Source: Gammaproteobacteria bacterium
GTDB lineage: Bacteria > Pseudomonadota > Gammaproteobacteria > Steroidobacterales > GCA-2729495
Direction: 5' to 3'
DNA: 64,000 bases
Assembly: GCA_014337915.1 (NCBI GenBank)
Contig: QUBU01000001.1
Location: forward strand, 248,001 to 312,000
Positions 40,030 to 52,335 of the stretch are shown one piece after another. Within the stretch, counting starts at the first letter, position 1, and the number at the start of each line of letters is the position of its first letter. Under the pieces are notes generated by a model that was not told where the DNA came from, did no database searches, and saw only the letters and a program-made list of their open reading frames with translations. The position numbers were made by a program, and so were the translations under genes.

Positions 40030-40460
40030 TGGCCCTGGTCCTTGCGGGTGCGCAACGTGGCGATGTGCACGTCGGTGATACCCAGCCGCCCGGCCACATC
40101 CATGGCCGTGACCACATCCTGGTGCGCGGCGCGGGCGTCGGCGTTGATGGTCACCGAATGGACCTCTCCCTGCGGCATGACCCGGCGCAGGGCAGCCATG
40201 AGCGTGTCCGGGCGGTTGTCCACCAGCGCACGGCCGTTGACGAAGAACCCGCCACGCGCGGTGACGGTGACTTCCAGGGCCGGAGCCACGGTATCGCGGC
40301 CGGTGTCGGCCGCCTCGGGCAGGTGGATGGCGAGGCGTGACTGCGCCACGAAACTGGTGGTCAGCACGAAGAAGATCAGCAGCAACAGGACCACGTCCAC
40401 CAGCGAGATCAGGTTGAGTTCCGGGTCGTCCCGGGAGCGGTCATGCCTTCGCAGGTTCAT
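40026..40460 (-). CDS. exbD: ExbD/TolR family biopolymer transport protein
   Basis: 144 residues from ATG 40460, overlapping the exbB end by 20 bp. A short basic N-terminus (NLRRHDRSRDDPELNLISLVDV) leads into a single transmembrane helix (VVLLLLIFFVLTTSFVAQ) with the conserved Asp that carries protons, followed by a periplasmic domain. It forms a proton channel with ExbB that energises TonB-type or related envelope work. The first-gene partner TonB is not here; this exbBD pair sits with lipid A genes, as in other Gammaproteobacteria, and its specific client is uncertain. Confidence 0.9.
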   Translation of the reverse strand: MNLRRHDRSRDDPELNLISLVDVVLLLLIFFVLTTSFVAQSRLAIHLPEAADTGRDTVAPALEVTVTARGGFFVNGRALVDNRPDTLMAALRRVMPQGEVHSVTINADARAAHQDVVTAMDVAGRLGITDVHIATLRTRKDQGQ

Positions 40461-41091
40461 CGCGCCGCCCGAAGCTGTCGAGATACTGCCGTCGATGCAG
40501 GGCATCCACCAGGGTGATCGCTTCCTTCTCCATGTCGATGACCAGGCTGTCGACCCGGTCACGCAGGAACCGGTAGGCCACCAGCGTCGGGATCGCCACG
40601 ACCAGTCCACCGACCGTGGTGATCAGCGCCTCGGAAATGCCCCCGGCCAGGGCTGCCGGATCGCCGACCGCGCCGGTGGCGCTGATGGCGGCGAAGATGC
40701 GCACCATGCCGGTGACCGTGCCGAGCAGGCCCAGCAGCGGGGAAATGGCGGCGATGGTCCCGAGGAGGTTCAGGTAGCGCTCGAGGTCATGGACCACATG
40801 GCGGCCCGTGTCCTCGATGCTCTCCTTCATGATCTGGCGGTCGCGGTTGCGGTTGAGCAGCCCCGCGGAAAGGATCCGCCCCAGCGGCGAGCCCTCCTGC
40901 AGCGACTGGATGTGCGCGTGGTTGAGTTCATTGCGGCTCACCCATTCCCAGACCTGGCGGGTGAGGTCGTCGGGCAGCACCCGGCGCCGCTGCAGGGTCC
41001 ACAACCGTTCGAGGATGATGGCCAGGGCGATCACCGAGCAGCCGATGATCGGGATCATCAGCACCCCGCCTGCCTTGATGATTTCCAGCAT
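40441..41091 (-). CDS. exbB: MotA/TolQ/ExbB proton channel family protein
   Basis: 216 residues with three transmembrane helices: one at the N-terminus (VLMIPIIGCSVIALAIILERLW) and two near 130 and 170 (LLGLLGTVTGMVRIF, ITTVGGLVVAIPTLVAYRF), the TolQ/ExbB signature. It forms the pentameric stator around ExbD. It is downstream of comEC by 82 bp, a gap long enough for its own promoter (a TAAACT-like -10 is seen on the minus strand near 41145), and overlaps exbD. Confidence 0.92.
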   Translation of the reverse strand: MLEIIKAGGVLMIPIIGCSVIALAIILERLWTLQRRRVLPDDLTRQVWEWVSRNELNHAHIQSLQEGSPLGRILSAGLLNRNRDRQIMKESIEDTGRHVVHDLERYLNLLGTIAAISPLLGLLGTVTGMVRIFAAISATGAVGDPAALAGGISEALITTVGGLVVAIPTLVAYRFLRDRVDSLVIDMEKEAITLVDALHRRQYLDSFGRRDEPAKA

Positions 41092-41173
41092 GGATCCGCG
41101 GCCCCGAAACGCCTTCCAGTGAGGACTACAACCCGCTCAGCGGCCGACAGTTTACCCTAGCCACGGCAGGCTG

Positions 41174-43528
41174 CTACGCGCTCCCCGGCAACCGGCAGGG
41201 GGATGCCCGGGGCATCGGCATGGTCCACAGGCGGGCGCCGTCGCGGCGTGCTGCGTAGACGAGGTGCAGTCCCTGGCGGTCGAATTCGAAGACCAGCGCG
41301 CCGGCGGCTGCGGTATTGAACGTGCACGCACCGGCACGCTCCCAGCGATCACGCACCACTGCCGCGGGAAATCCCCAGCGGTTCATGTACCCGGTGGAGA
41401 ACACCACGGCACGCGGTCGCGTCGCTGCCACCAGCGCTGGCCCGGAGGAACTGCGGCTGCCATGATGCGGCGCCAGCAGCAACTCGACAGGCGCCAGCAG
41501 CCCGCGGGCTACCAGCGATTCCTCCTGCCGGCGCTGCACGTCGCCTGGCAACAGCACGCCGCCGCCGTCGCTGTCGACCCTCAGCACGCAGGAGCCATCG
41601 TTGTCGGACAGCCATGCACCCGGCGGCGGGTTCAGGATTCGGAAGCGCACGCCGTCCCACCACCACTCTTCCCCGGCGACGCAGGGCCGCGACCAGGCCG
41701 GTTGCAGCCGCGCCGTGGAGCCACCGATCAGGACCGCCTCGGGATGCGCGCGCAGTACTGCGGCCGCTCCGCCCGCATGGTCCAGATCGTCATGGGAAAC
41801 CAGCAGTGCATCGAGCCGGCGGATGCCGGCCGTGCGCAGTACCGGCACCACGACGGACCCCCCCGCATCCCGCATCCGGTAGGCGGGCCCGGCATCGTAG
41901 ACGAGAGCGTGGTTCGCGGTGCGGAGCAGCACGGCGAGCCCCTGGCCCACATCCATGACAGTCACGCGCAGCTGTCCCGGCTGCAGGTCGCTGCTGCCGT
42001 TCCCGCCCAGAATCACCGGCAACAGCAGTACGACTGCCAGCGAGCGCAGCGGCAATGGTCGCCACCAGGCCAGCATCGCTGCCGCAACCACGCAGAGCCC
42101 GAGGCCGACAGCCCCGCTGGGTGGTGGCTGCCAGGCACCATCGCCGGCAAAGCCATCGGCCAGCCGCACCAGCAGTTCCATGAGCGCCGCCACCGCAGCA
42201 GCCGCCAGCCGCAACAGTAACGTGCCGAGCGCCGGCAGCGGCAGCAGCAGCGCCGCTCCCCCCAGCGCCAGCGGCATGATGGCGAAGCTGAACGCCGGCA
42301 CCGCAAGCAGGTTGGCCAGCGGCGCGACCAGCGACAGCTGCTGGAAGTAGGCGAGTGTCAGCGGAGCCAGGCCCACCCCGAGCAGCAACTGCAGCCGCAA
42401 CAGGCCGGCAGCCGCGTGCATCGCACGCCGTGCCGGCCCGGGCGGCGGTGCCGCCACCGGCCAGGACCTGCGCGTCGCCGCCACCAGCAGCCAGGCGACG
42501 CCGACGAACGACAGCCAGAACCCGGCCGCCAGCACGGCCGGCGGATCGACCGCGAGGACCAGCAGCGCCGCGGCAGCCAGCGCGTCGAACCCGTCCACGG
42601 GGCGGCGCCGCCAGACCAGCACCGCCATCACGCCCAGCATCAGCAGGGCGCGCAGCACGCTGACGCCGAACCCCGCCAGGGCGCTGTAGAGGGCGGCAAC
42701 CACAAGCGCCAGTGCCGGACCGACGCCCGGCCGGCCGGCGAGGTACGGCCAGGCCCGCACTGCCCAGGGCACCAGCAGCACGAAGGGCGCAGCCACCAGC
42801 GCGATGTTGAAACCCGAGATCGCCAGCAGATGCGTGGTTCCGGTGCGGCGCATCAGTTCCCAGTCCGCAGCGGACAACCCGGTGGTCACGCCGACCGTCA
42901 GGCCCAGCACATAGGCACTGCCTGGCCGGCCGGCCAGGGCCGCCTCGATGTGGCCCGCCAGCGCTGCGCGCAGGCTGCCAACCGGGCAGTCCGCAACCTG
43001 CGCTTCGAGCGTGCGATTCAGATTCGAGGCACGCACGTAACCGGATGCGCCGATACCGCGCTGGTACAGCCACTGCTCGAAGTCGAAGCCGCCGGGATTG
43101 GCCAGTCCATGCGGCGGCTTCAGTCGCACCAGCAACTGCCAGCGCTCCCCGGGGCGGAGTTCCGGCGCCGGCGCGTACCAGCTCAGGTGCAGCCGCGCCG
43201 GCAAGCCTGCGCTGCGCGCATCCGTCCCGGTCTCGAACACCAGGCGCAGCGCCTCGGCGTCAGGCCGCGGAAAATCGCAGACCACCCCGCTGACCAGCAG
43301 GTCGCGCCCGGCCAGTTCCCCGGGCAGGCGATCCTCGATGAGCCACGCGGCCCGGCACAGCGTCCAGCCCGCGAGCAGCACCAGCAGCGCTGCGCGGCCG
43401 CCCAGGCAGTGCCAGGCCAGCAGCGCGCCGGCGCACCAGGCCATCGCCGGCCATGCCAGCAGCCACTGCGTATCGAAGAACTGCAGCAGCCAGGCAGTGG
43501 CAACGGCGATGACCGCCAGGCAGGGCAT
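41174..43528 (-). CDS. comEC: DNA internalisation-related competence protein ComEC/Rec2
   Basis: 784 residues from ATG 43528; the open frame extends upstream to 43642 without a family match. ComEC is the inner-membrane channel and nuclease for transforming DNA. It has an N-terminal DUF4131 region, the multi-helix competence domain (NRTGTTHLLAISGFNIALVAAP region) and a C-terminal metallo-beta-lactamase domain with the metal motif SHDDLDHAGG and a late LLAPHHGSRSSSG. Intact motifs suggest natural transformation may be possible, although no other com or pil gene is in the window. It is divergent from the DUF2062 gene. Confidence 0.93.
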   Translation of the reverse strand: MPCLAVIAVATAWLLQFFDTQWLLAWPAMAWCAGALLAWHCLGGRAALLVLLAGWTLCRAAWLIEDRLPGELAGRDLLVSGVVCDFPRPDAEALRLVFETGTDARSAGLPARLHLSWYAPAPELRPGERWQLLVRLKPPHGLANPGGFDFEQWLYQRGIGASGYVRASNLNRTLEAQVADCPVGSLRAALAGHIEAALAGRPGSAYVLGLTVGVTTGLSAADWELMRRTGTTHLLAISGFNIALVAAPFVLLVPWAVRAWPYLAGRPGVGPALALVVAALYSALAGFGVSVLRALLMLGVMAVLVWRRRPVDGFDALAAAALLVLAVDPPAVLAAGFWLSFVGVAWLLVAATRRSWPVAAPPPGPARRAMHAAAGLLRLQLLLGVGLAPLTLAYFQQLSLVAPLANLLAVPAFSFAIMPLALGGAALLLPLPALGTLLLRLAAAAVAALMELLVRLADGFAGDGAWQPPPSGAVGLGLCVVAAAMLAWWRPLPLRSLAVVLLLPVILGGNGSSDLQPGQLRVTVMDVGQGLAVLLRTANHALVYDAGPAYRMRDAGGSVVVPVLRTAGIRRLDALLVSHDDLDHAGGAAAVLRAHPEAVLIGGSTARLQPAWSRPCVAGEEWWWDGVRFRILNPPPGAWLSDNDGSCVLRVDSDGGGVLLPGDVQRRQEESLVARGLLAPVELLLAPHHGSRSSSGPALVAATRPRAVVFSTGYMNRWGFPAAVVRDRWERAGACTFNTAAAGALVFEFDRQGLHLVYAARRDGARLWTMPMPRASPCRLPGSA

Positions 43529-43641
43529 GTGCGATGGGCCACCGGATGATTGATAATGCGCGGGCACGCGAGGCAGGCTCGCGACAAGGGCTTCCCGTTG
43601 CGCAGCCCCGACCCCACGTGAATCACCCGGCAGTGTAGGCA

Positions 43642-44160
43642 ATGCCGCGAAAATTCCTGCGGCGCATTTCCCGGCAGTACCGCCAGAATGAGCAGGCCTG
43701 GTACTTGCGGCCGTTTCGCCGGCTGCTGCGCCAGCCCATGTACTTCGCCGTCAACCGGCGCAGCATCACTGGCGCGCTGGCCATCGGCGCCTTCATTTCC
43801 ATGTTGCCGGTCCCGGGCCACACGCCGCTGGCCGTGGTCCTTGCCCTGCTGGCGGGAGTGAACCTCGGGGTTGCGGCGCTGGCGGCCTGGCTGAACAGCC
43901 CCCTGACGCTCATCCCGGTGTTCTATTTCGAGTACCGGCTCGGTGCCTGGCTGCTCGGCATGCCGCCGCAGGAGTGGCCGGACACCGTGAGCTGGAACTG
44001 GCTGCAGGCGCAGATGGAGCTGATGTGGCGCCCGCTGTTCCTCGGCGCGCTCATCGCGGCGACGCTGACCGCCGCCGTCATCTATTTCGGCAGCAATGCC
44101 CTGTGGCGCTGGTCGTCGGCGCGGCGCCTGCGGCGACGGCAGGCACGCCAGCGCGGCTGA
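43642..44160 (+). CDS. DUF2062 domain-containing membrane protein
   Basis: 172 residues. The DUF2062 signature is clear: a basic N-terminus, then the segment from residue 42 (ITGALAIGAFISMLPVPGHT) and NSPLTLIPVFYFEYRLGAWLLG, and a last helix near 130-150 followed by a very basic tail (ARRLRRRQARQRG). Proteins of this family are found next to comEC in many Gammaproteobacteria and have no established function. A GATAAT at 43552-43557 may be its -10. Confidence 0.85.
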   Translation: MPRKFLRRISRQYRQNEQAWYLRPFRRLLRQPMYFAVNRRSITGALAIGAFISMLPVPGHTPLAVVLALLAGVNLGVAALAAWLNSPLTLIPVFYFEYRLGAWLLGMPPQEWPDTVSWNWLQAQMELMWRPLFLGALIAATLTAAVIYFGSNALWRWSSARRLRRRQARQRG

Positions 44161-44173
44161 CCCCCGCCTGCCC

Positions 44174-44947
44174 TCAGGCGAGCGCCTCGCCCGTCACCTC
44201 GCGCAGGCGCCCATCCTCCATGTGCAGCACGCGATCCATGCCGCGGGCCCGGACGAGGTCATGGGTGACGATCACCAGGCTGGTGCCGGTCTCGGCGTTC
44301 AGTTCCAGCATGAGTTCGAAGACGCGGTCACCGGTGCGGTGATCGAGGTTGCCGGTGGGCTCGTCCGCCAGCACCACCGCCGGCGCCGTCACCAGCGCAC
44401 GCGCCACGGCGACCCGCTGGCGTTCGCCGCCGGACAACTCGCCCGGCTTGTGATGCAGGCGCGCAGCGAGGCCCACCCGCTCCAGCAACCGTGTCGCCTC
44501 GGCGCTGACCTGCTCCAGCGGCAGGCGCCGCAGCAGCAGCGGCATGGCGACGTTCTCCAGCGCGGTGAACTCGGGCAGCAGGTGATGGAACTGGTAGACG
44601 AAGCCGAGCGACTCGTTGCGGATGCGGCCACGCTCGGCCTGGCCCAGCGCCGCCACGTTGCGGCCGAGCACATAGACAGCACCACGGGTCGGCGTATCGA
44701 GCCCGCCGAGGAGCTGCAGCAGCGTGGTCTTGCCGGCACCGGAGGCGCCGATGATGGCAATGCGCTCGCCGCGCGCCACCTGCAGGTCCACGCCGTGCAG
44801 GACCTGCACCACTGCCGGCCCCTCGCGAAACTCCTTTTCCAGGGCGGCGCAGGCCAGGGGAATGGCCTGGGAATTGTCCTGGGAAATGCCCTGGGGATCT
44901 GCGGCAGGTCCGGCTGCGGGGATGTCCATGGCGGTCTGCGGTTCCAT
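44174..44947 (-). CDS. lolD: Lipoprotein-releasing ABC transporter ATPase LolD
   Basis: 257 residues. LolD powers release of outer-membrane lipoproteins to LolA. Motifs: Walker [18 protein letters not shown]-loop [23 protein letters not shown], signature [15 protein letters not shown], Walker [14 protein letters not shown]-loop THDLVRARG. The N-terminus carries about 28 extra residues with a near-repeat ([12 protein letters not shown]) that LolD of E. coli lacks; a later start is possible. It is 2 bp after lolE, in the order lolC-lolE-lolD. Confidence 0.94.
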   Translation of the reverse strand: MEPQTAMDIPAAGPAADPQGISQDNSQAIPLACAALEKEFREGPAVVQVLHGVDLQVARGERIAIIGASGAGKTTLLQLLGGLDTPTRGAVYVLGRNVAALGQAERGRIRNESLGFVYQFHHLLPEFTALENVAMPLLLRRLPLEQVSAEATRLLERVGLAARLHHKPGELSGGERQRVAVARALVTAPAVVLADEPTGNLDHRTGDRVFELMLELNAETGTSLVIVTHDLVRARGMDRVLHMEDGRLREVTGEALA

Positions 44948-44949
44948 GA

Positions 44950-46197
44950 TCAGTAGTGGCGCAACGCTTCGGCCGGCGGCAGGGTCGCGCCGCGCCAGGC
45001 CGGATACAGCGTCGAACTGAAGGCCAGCCCCAGGGCGATGCCGCCGATGACGGTGACGTCGGACCAGCGCAGCTGGGTGGGAAAATCACTGATGAAATAG
45101 ATGTCCGGCGCCAGGAACTTCATGCCCAGCATGCGCTCGACCATGGCGACGAGCACGTCGAGGTTGGCCGCGACCAGCACCCCGAGGGTGACGCCGATGC
45201 CAGTGCCGGCGATACCGATGAGCGTGCCCTGCGCCATGAATATGCGGACGATGGCCCCCGGCGCCGCACCGAGCGTGCGCAGGATGGCGATTTCCCCGCG
45301 CTTCTCCCGGACCACCATCACCAGAGTCGAGACGATGTTGAAGGCCGCGACCGCCACCACCATCAGCAGGATGACGAACATGATCGACCTGGTGAGCTCG
45401 ATGGAGCGAAAGAAATTGGCGTGCTCGCGGGTCCAGTCGCTGACGAACACGCCGCCGCCATAGGCGCGGGCCACACCGACCACGGCCTGCGGTGCCTGCG
45501 TCGGATCGGCGAAGGCCAGGCGCAGCCCGCTCGCGGCATCGCCCATGCGGAACAATCGCGCTGCATCTGCCATGTGCGTGAACACCAGGCCGCTGTCGTA
45601 CTCGTACATGCCGGCCTGGAAGATGCCGACCACCCGGAAGCGGCGCATGCGCGGCACCACGCCGGCGGGCGTGGCAATGCCTTCCGGGACCAGCATCACT
45701 ACCGGATCGCCGAGCCCGATCTGCAGCCGCTCGGCCAGTGCCTGGCCGATGACGATGCCGTAGCCGCCCGGCACCAGGGCGCGGAAGTCCCCGGCGCGCA
45801 GCAGCGTCTGCAACGCCGCGGTGGCCAGTTCGCGCTCTGGCTCGATGCCCCGGACCTCGACACCCTTGACGGCGTTGGTGCCGACCACCATCGCTTCGCC
45901 GCGCACGAACGGTGCGCTGGCGACCACGCCCGGGTAGGCTGCTGCGACGCTTTCCAGCTGACGCCAGTCCGCGATCCGCCCATCGAGCCCGGTGATGGTG
46001 CCATGGGCAAGCACGCCGAGGATGCGCGTGCGCACCTCGTGCTCGAAGCCGTTCATGGCCGAGAGCACCGCGATCAGCACGGCGACGGCCAGCGCGATGC
46101 CTGCCACCGACATCAGCGAGATGAAGGAGACGAAGCGGTTCTTGCTGCGCGAGCGTACATAGCGCAGGGCGATGGCCAGTTCAACCGGTCGCAGCAT
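44950..46197 (-). CDS. lolE: Lipoprotein-releasing ABC transporter permease, LolE-like
   Basis: 415 residues. N-terminal transmembrane helix with [41 protein letters not shown], a large periplasmic domain and three C-terminal helices (about 275-300, 320-345, 375-400): the LolC/E and MacB-FtsX topology. The LSAMNGFE and VLAHGTITG wording is closer to E. coli LolE than LolC. It extracts lipoproteins from the inner membrane together with LolC and LolD. Spacing to lolC is 14 bp and to lolD 2 bp. Confidence 0.85.
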   Translation of the reverse strand: MLRPVELAIALRYVRSRSKNRFVSFISLMSVAGIALAVAVLIAVLSAMNGFEHEVRTRILGVLAHGTITGLDGRIADWRQLESVAAAYPGVVASAPFVRGEAMVVGTNAVKGVEVRGIEPERELATAALQTLLRAGDFRALVPGGYGIVIGQALAERLQIGLGDPVVMLVPEGIATPAGVVPRMRRFRVVGIFQAGMYEYDSGLVFTHMADAARLFRMGDAASGLRLAFADPTQAPQAVVGVARAYGGGVFVSDWTREHANFFRSIELTRSIMFVILLMVVAVAAFNIVSTLVMVVREKRGEIAILRTLGAAPGAIVRIFMAQGTLIGIAGTGIGVTLGVLVAANLDVLVAMVERMLGMKFLAPDIYFISDFPTQLRWSDVTVIGGIALGLAFSSTLYPAWRGATLPPAEALRHY

Positions 46198-46211
46198 GGC
46201 GCCTCGCGCGG

Positions 46212-47453
46212 CTATTCATAGCGCAACACTTCAGCCGGCTCCACCGCCGCGGCCCGCGCTGCCGGGTAGATGGTTGCCACCGCGGTCATGGCCAGCGCCA
46301 CCAGCCCCACGGCCAGCACGTCGCTCCAGCGCAGGTCGGAGGGCAGCGCCGTCAGGTAATAGACATCGGCGGGCATGAACTGGAAACCGAGCAGCCGCTC
46401 CAGCGCCGGTGCGACGACGTTCATGTTCGCGGCCAGCGCAGCACCACCGGCAACACCGGCCACCACGCCGATCCAGCCGATGGCCACACCCTGCACGGCA
46501 AACACGCGCACGATATCCGCCCGGGAGAATCCCAGCGTGCGCAGGATGGCGATGCTGCCGCGCTTGTCGGTGACCACCATGACCAGCGTCGCCACGATGT
46601 TGAAGGCCGCCACGCCGACGATCAGCGACAGCAGCACCATCATCATGGTCTTCTCCAGGCGCACAGCCCGGAAGTAGGTCGCATGGTCCTGGGTCCAGTC
46701 CCGTACCACGAGGCCGGCACCGCGGCTGCCGGCCCAGGCGCGGATGATGTCGGGCGCCGCGAAGATATCGGCGGCCGTCACGCGGATGCCGCCGACGCGC
46801 TGGCCCAGGCCGCCGATGGCCGCCGCATCGGCCAGGTTGACGAAGGCGCGCGTGCCGTCATGGTCCTTGACCCCGAGCTCGAACATGCCCCGCACGGTGA
46901 ACTGCCACAGGCGTGACTGCAGGCCATGCTCGCGATCCCGGGTGGGCACCAGCACGGTGACCGGGTCACCGACGCGGGCACCGATGCGCGCAGCGAGGGC
47001 ATCGCCGAGGATGATGCTCCGGCTGCCGGGCTGCAGGGCATCGAGTTCGCCCGCGCGCATCCCGGCACGCAGCGGCGATGCGCTGCCTTCCAGCGCCGGG
47101 TCGACACCGGTCACCACCGCCCCCGCCAGGTCCGCACCACGACCCAGCACGGCTTCCAGCTCGATGACGGGTACCGCAGCGGTGATCCCCGGGTATTCGA
47201 GCAATTCCCCACGCAGTTCCTGCCAGCCGGCCAGGCCACCGGGTTGCGTCACCCAGGCATGGCCGGTGACGCTGGTCAGGCGGCTGCGCAGCTCATCCTC
47301 GAAGCCGTTCATGACCGAGAGCACGACGATCAGCGCCGCGACCCCGAGCGCCACGCCCAGGGCCGAGGCCAGCGTGACGAAGGAAGCGAACTGGTTTGCG
47401 CGCTGGCTGCGCAGGTAGCGCAGGCCGATGTAAGCGGAGATGGGACGCCTCAC
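46212..47453 (-). CDS. lolC: Lipoprotein-releasing ABC transporter permease, LolC-like
   Basis: 413 residues from GTG 47453, which has GGAG 6 bp upstream; a longer frame to 47648 is GC-driven. The start PISAYIGLRYLRSQRANQFASFV, then VVLSVMNGFEDELRSRLTSVTGHAWV and four transmembrane helices fit LolC. In E. coli LolC recruits LolA with a periplasmic hook. It is the first gene of the lolC-lolE-lolD unit; E. coli has lolC-lolD-lolE, so the order differs. The two permeases share about the same architecture, consistent with an old duplication. Confidence 0.85.
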   Translation of the reverse strand: MRRPISAYIGLRYLRSQRANQFASFVTLASALGVALGVAALIVVLSVMNGFEDELRSRLTSVTGHAWVTQPGGLAGWQELRGELLEYPGITAAVPVIELEAVLGRGADLAGAVVTGVDPALEGSASPLRAGMRAGELDALQPGSRSIILGDALAARIGARVGDPVTVLVPTRDREHGLQSRLWQFTVRGMFELGVKDHDGTRAFVNLADAAAIGGLGQRVGGIRVTAADIFAAPDIIRAWAGSRGAGLVVRDWTQDHATYFRAVRLEKTMMMVLLSLIVGVAAFNIVATLVMVVTDKRGSIAILRTLGFSRADIVRVFAVQGVAIGWIGVVAGVAGGAALAANMNVVAPALERLLGFQFMPADVYYLTALPSDLRWSDVLAVGLVALAMTAVATIYPAARAAAVEPAEVLRYE

Positions 47454-47652
47454 CGGACACTCCGCGGGCGGTCGACGGCGCAGGCGTACACAGGGGCGGT
47501 CTCCTCGGCAGGCGGCACAGTATGCACGTGTTCCAGCCGCCTTCCCAAGCACCGGCGGCCGCCCTGCCCGGACGCCTGCAGGCGGGGACCGGCCGCCGCC
47601 CGGTACCGCCCTGACGGTGATGCTCCGCAGCCGCGCGGAGCTGGCCAATAAT

Positions 47653-47708
47653 GTGAAACGGGTTCACGTAGGCGTCGGTTTTTTTGCATTACGGTGCGAT
47701 GTTATAGT
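47653..47708 (+). promoter_or_regulatory. Extended -10 promoter and small palindrome upstream of secreted-protein gene
   Basis: TGTTATAGT (hexamer 47703-47708) is an extended -10 with a poly-T stretch at the -35 position. About 35 bp further upstream lies GTGAA-N5-TTCAC (47653-47667), an operator-like inverted repeat. Confidence 0.45.
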
Positions 47709-47739
47709 CGACTGCTCACGTGCCGTTGAGGTTATCACG

Positions 47740-48030
47740 ATGCGCAACCGCTCCTGCATTTTCCTCGCCGCCACCCTGGGCCTACTCGGCTTCGCGGCTG
47801 CCGCAGGTGCCGATACCCTGATCATGCAGGGCATCGACGCTGCACGTGCCAGCAGCGCCGAGCGTCCGGCACGTGGCATGACCATGAAGGCCGTGGCCGC
47901 GAAATGGGGCGAACCAGCCAGCAAGCAGGCAGCGGTCGGCCAGCCACCGATCACGCGCTGGGACTACGGCAGCTACGTCGTCTACTTTGAGTACGACCAC
48001 GTCATCGACGCGGTGGTCAAGCGCCAGTGA
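47740..48030 (+). CDS. Small secreted protein, SmpA/OmlA-like fold suspected
   Basis: 96 residues from ATG 47740, TGAGG upstream. A signal peptide (SCIFLAATLGLLGFAAAAGA) is followed by a short mature domain with MTMKAVAAKWGEPASKQAAVGQPPI and then TRWDYGSYVVYFEYDHVIDAVV. The W-G-x-P and x-W-x-Y-x-x-x-x-V-Y-F pattern recurs in small periplasmic proteins of Gammaproteobacteria and recalls the SmpA/OmlA (BamE-like) fold. No function is known. It is not co-oriented with lolC and has its own promoter; a GC-rich hairpin follows. Confidence 0.7.
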   Translation: MRNRSCIFLAATLGLLGFAAAAGADTLIMQGIDAARASSAERPARGMTMKAVAAKWGEPASKQAAVGQPPITRWDYGSYVVYFEYDHVIDAVVKRQ

Positions 48031-48044
48031 AGTAGCTCTCCGCG

Positions 48045-48067
48045 CGGGCCGCGCTGGCTGCGGCCCG
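48045..48067 (+). terminator. Hairpin after the small secreted-protein gene
   Basis: CGGGCCGC pairs with GCGGCCCG around a 7-nt loop, 15 bp after the stop codon; a second stem (ATGCCGC / GCGGCAT) follows. There is no U-run. Confidence 0.35.
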
Positions 48068-48113
48068 TGATGCCGCGGCAGCGGCATGGCACTGACGCCA
48101 GCCAGCGGCAGGC

Positions 48114-48142
48114 CTGGCCGGCCAGCCGCCCTGTGTGATAAT
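48114..48142 (+). promoter_or_regulatory. Candidate mfd promoter
   Basis: Extended -10 TGTGATAAT (hexamer 48137-48142) with a poor -35 CTGGCC (48114-48119) at 17 bp. The predicted start site is about 18 nt before the mfd ATG. Confidence 0.4.
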
Positions 48143-48165
48143 CGCGCCCCCTCCTCCGACCCTGG

Positions 48166-51665
<3,500 letters not shown>

Positions 51666-51669
<4 letters not shown>

Positions 51670-52310
51670 TCCGCATGGACTGGCGCCTGCCCGCTGCGAT
51701 CCGCCGCCGCAACCTGGCGGTCATCTCCACCTTGCTGGTATCCGCGATCGCCGCCTGGCCTGTCATTGCCGCCGCGGCTGACAGCGACGCCTACGAGGTG
51801 GAGATCGTCGTGTTCCGCAACCTCGACCAGCGTGGCACCACGCCCGAGGTGCCCGACCCGGACCGGGTGGATGCCAGCGTCGCTCCCGGCCTGGCAACCC
51901 CCGCGGACGCCACGGGCCTAGAACCCGCTGCATTGCGCCTGACGGCACTCGCGGCGCGCCTGCGCCGCGGGCCAGGCTATCAGCTCCTCTATCACGGTGG
52001 CTGGCGCCAGGCCGCCCCGCCACGGGCGCAGTCGCGGCCGACACCACTGCCGGCCGCGGCCATCGAGTCGGGACTGGACGGTACGCTGACGCTGTATCGC
52101 GAACGCTACCTGCACGTGCTGCTGCAGCTGTCGCTGCCGGCCCGCCCGGAAGCCGCGGGTCGCAGCTGGCACATCAGGCAGGGGCGCCGCCTGCGTGGCG
52201 ATGCCCTGCATTATTTCGACAATCCGGGATTTGGTGTCATCCTCGCCGTCAGGCCACCGACAGGCGCGAGCGAACCCGATCCCGCAGCGGCCGCCGACGA
52301 GGAATCCTGA
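51666..52310 (+). CDS. CsiV family peptidoglycan-binding protein
   Basis: 214 residues. A signal peptide (LAVISTLLVSAIAAWPVIAAAA) precedes the mature protein. The family pattern is visible: a YEVEIVVFRN start after cleavage, an ALRLTALAARLRRGPGYQLLYHGGWRQ block, DGTLTLYRERYLHVLLQLSL and RLRGDALHYFDNPGFGVILAV at the end. CsiV was described in Vibrio as a periplasmic protein needed for growth with D-amino acid and cell-wall stress. It is translationally coupled to mfd by an ATGA overlap, a linkage seen in other Gammaproteobacteria. Confidence 0.8.
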
Positions 52311-52335
52311 AGGCAGGCGCAGCGCCGGCCGCGGT

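Noticed and set aside
38329..41160. 943-codon plus-strand open frame opposite msbA, exbD and exbB
   Set aside because: Long only because of GC bias; it spans several real genes and has no family features.
41140..41160. Sequence GACAGTTTAC after comEC, partly like the 75-bp hairpin arm
   Set aside because: Only about nine shared bases and no inverted partner; probably chance.
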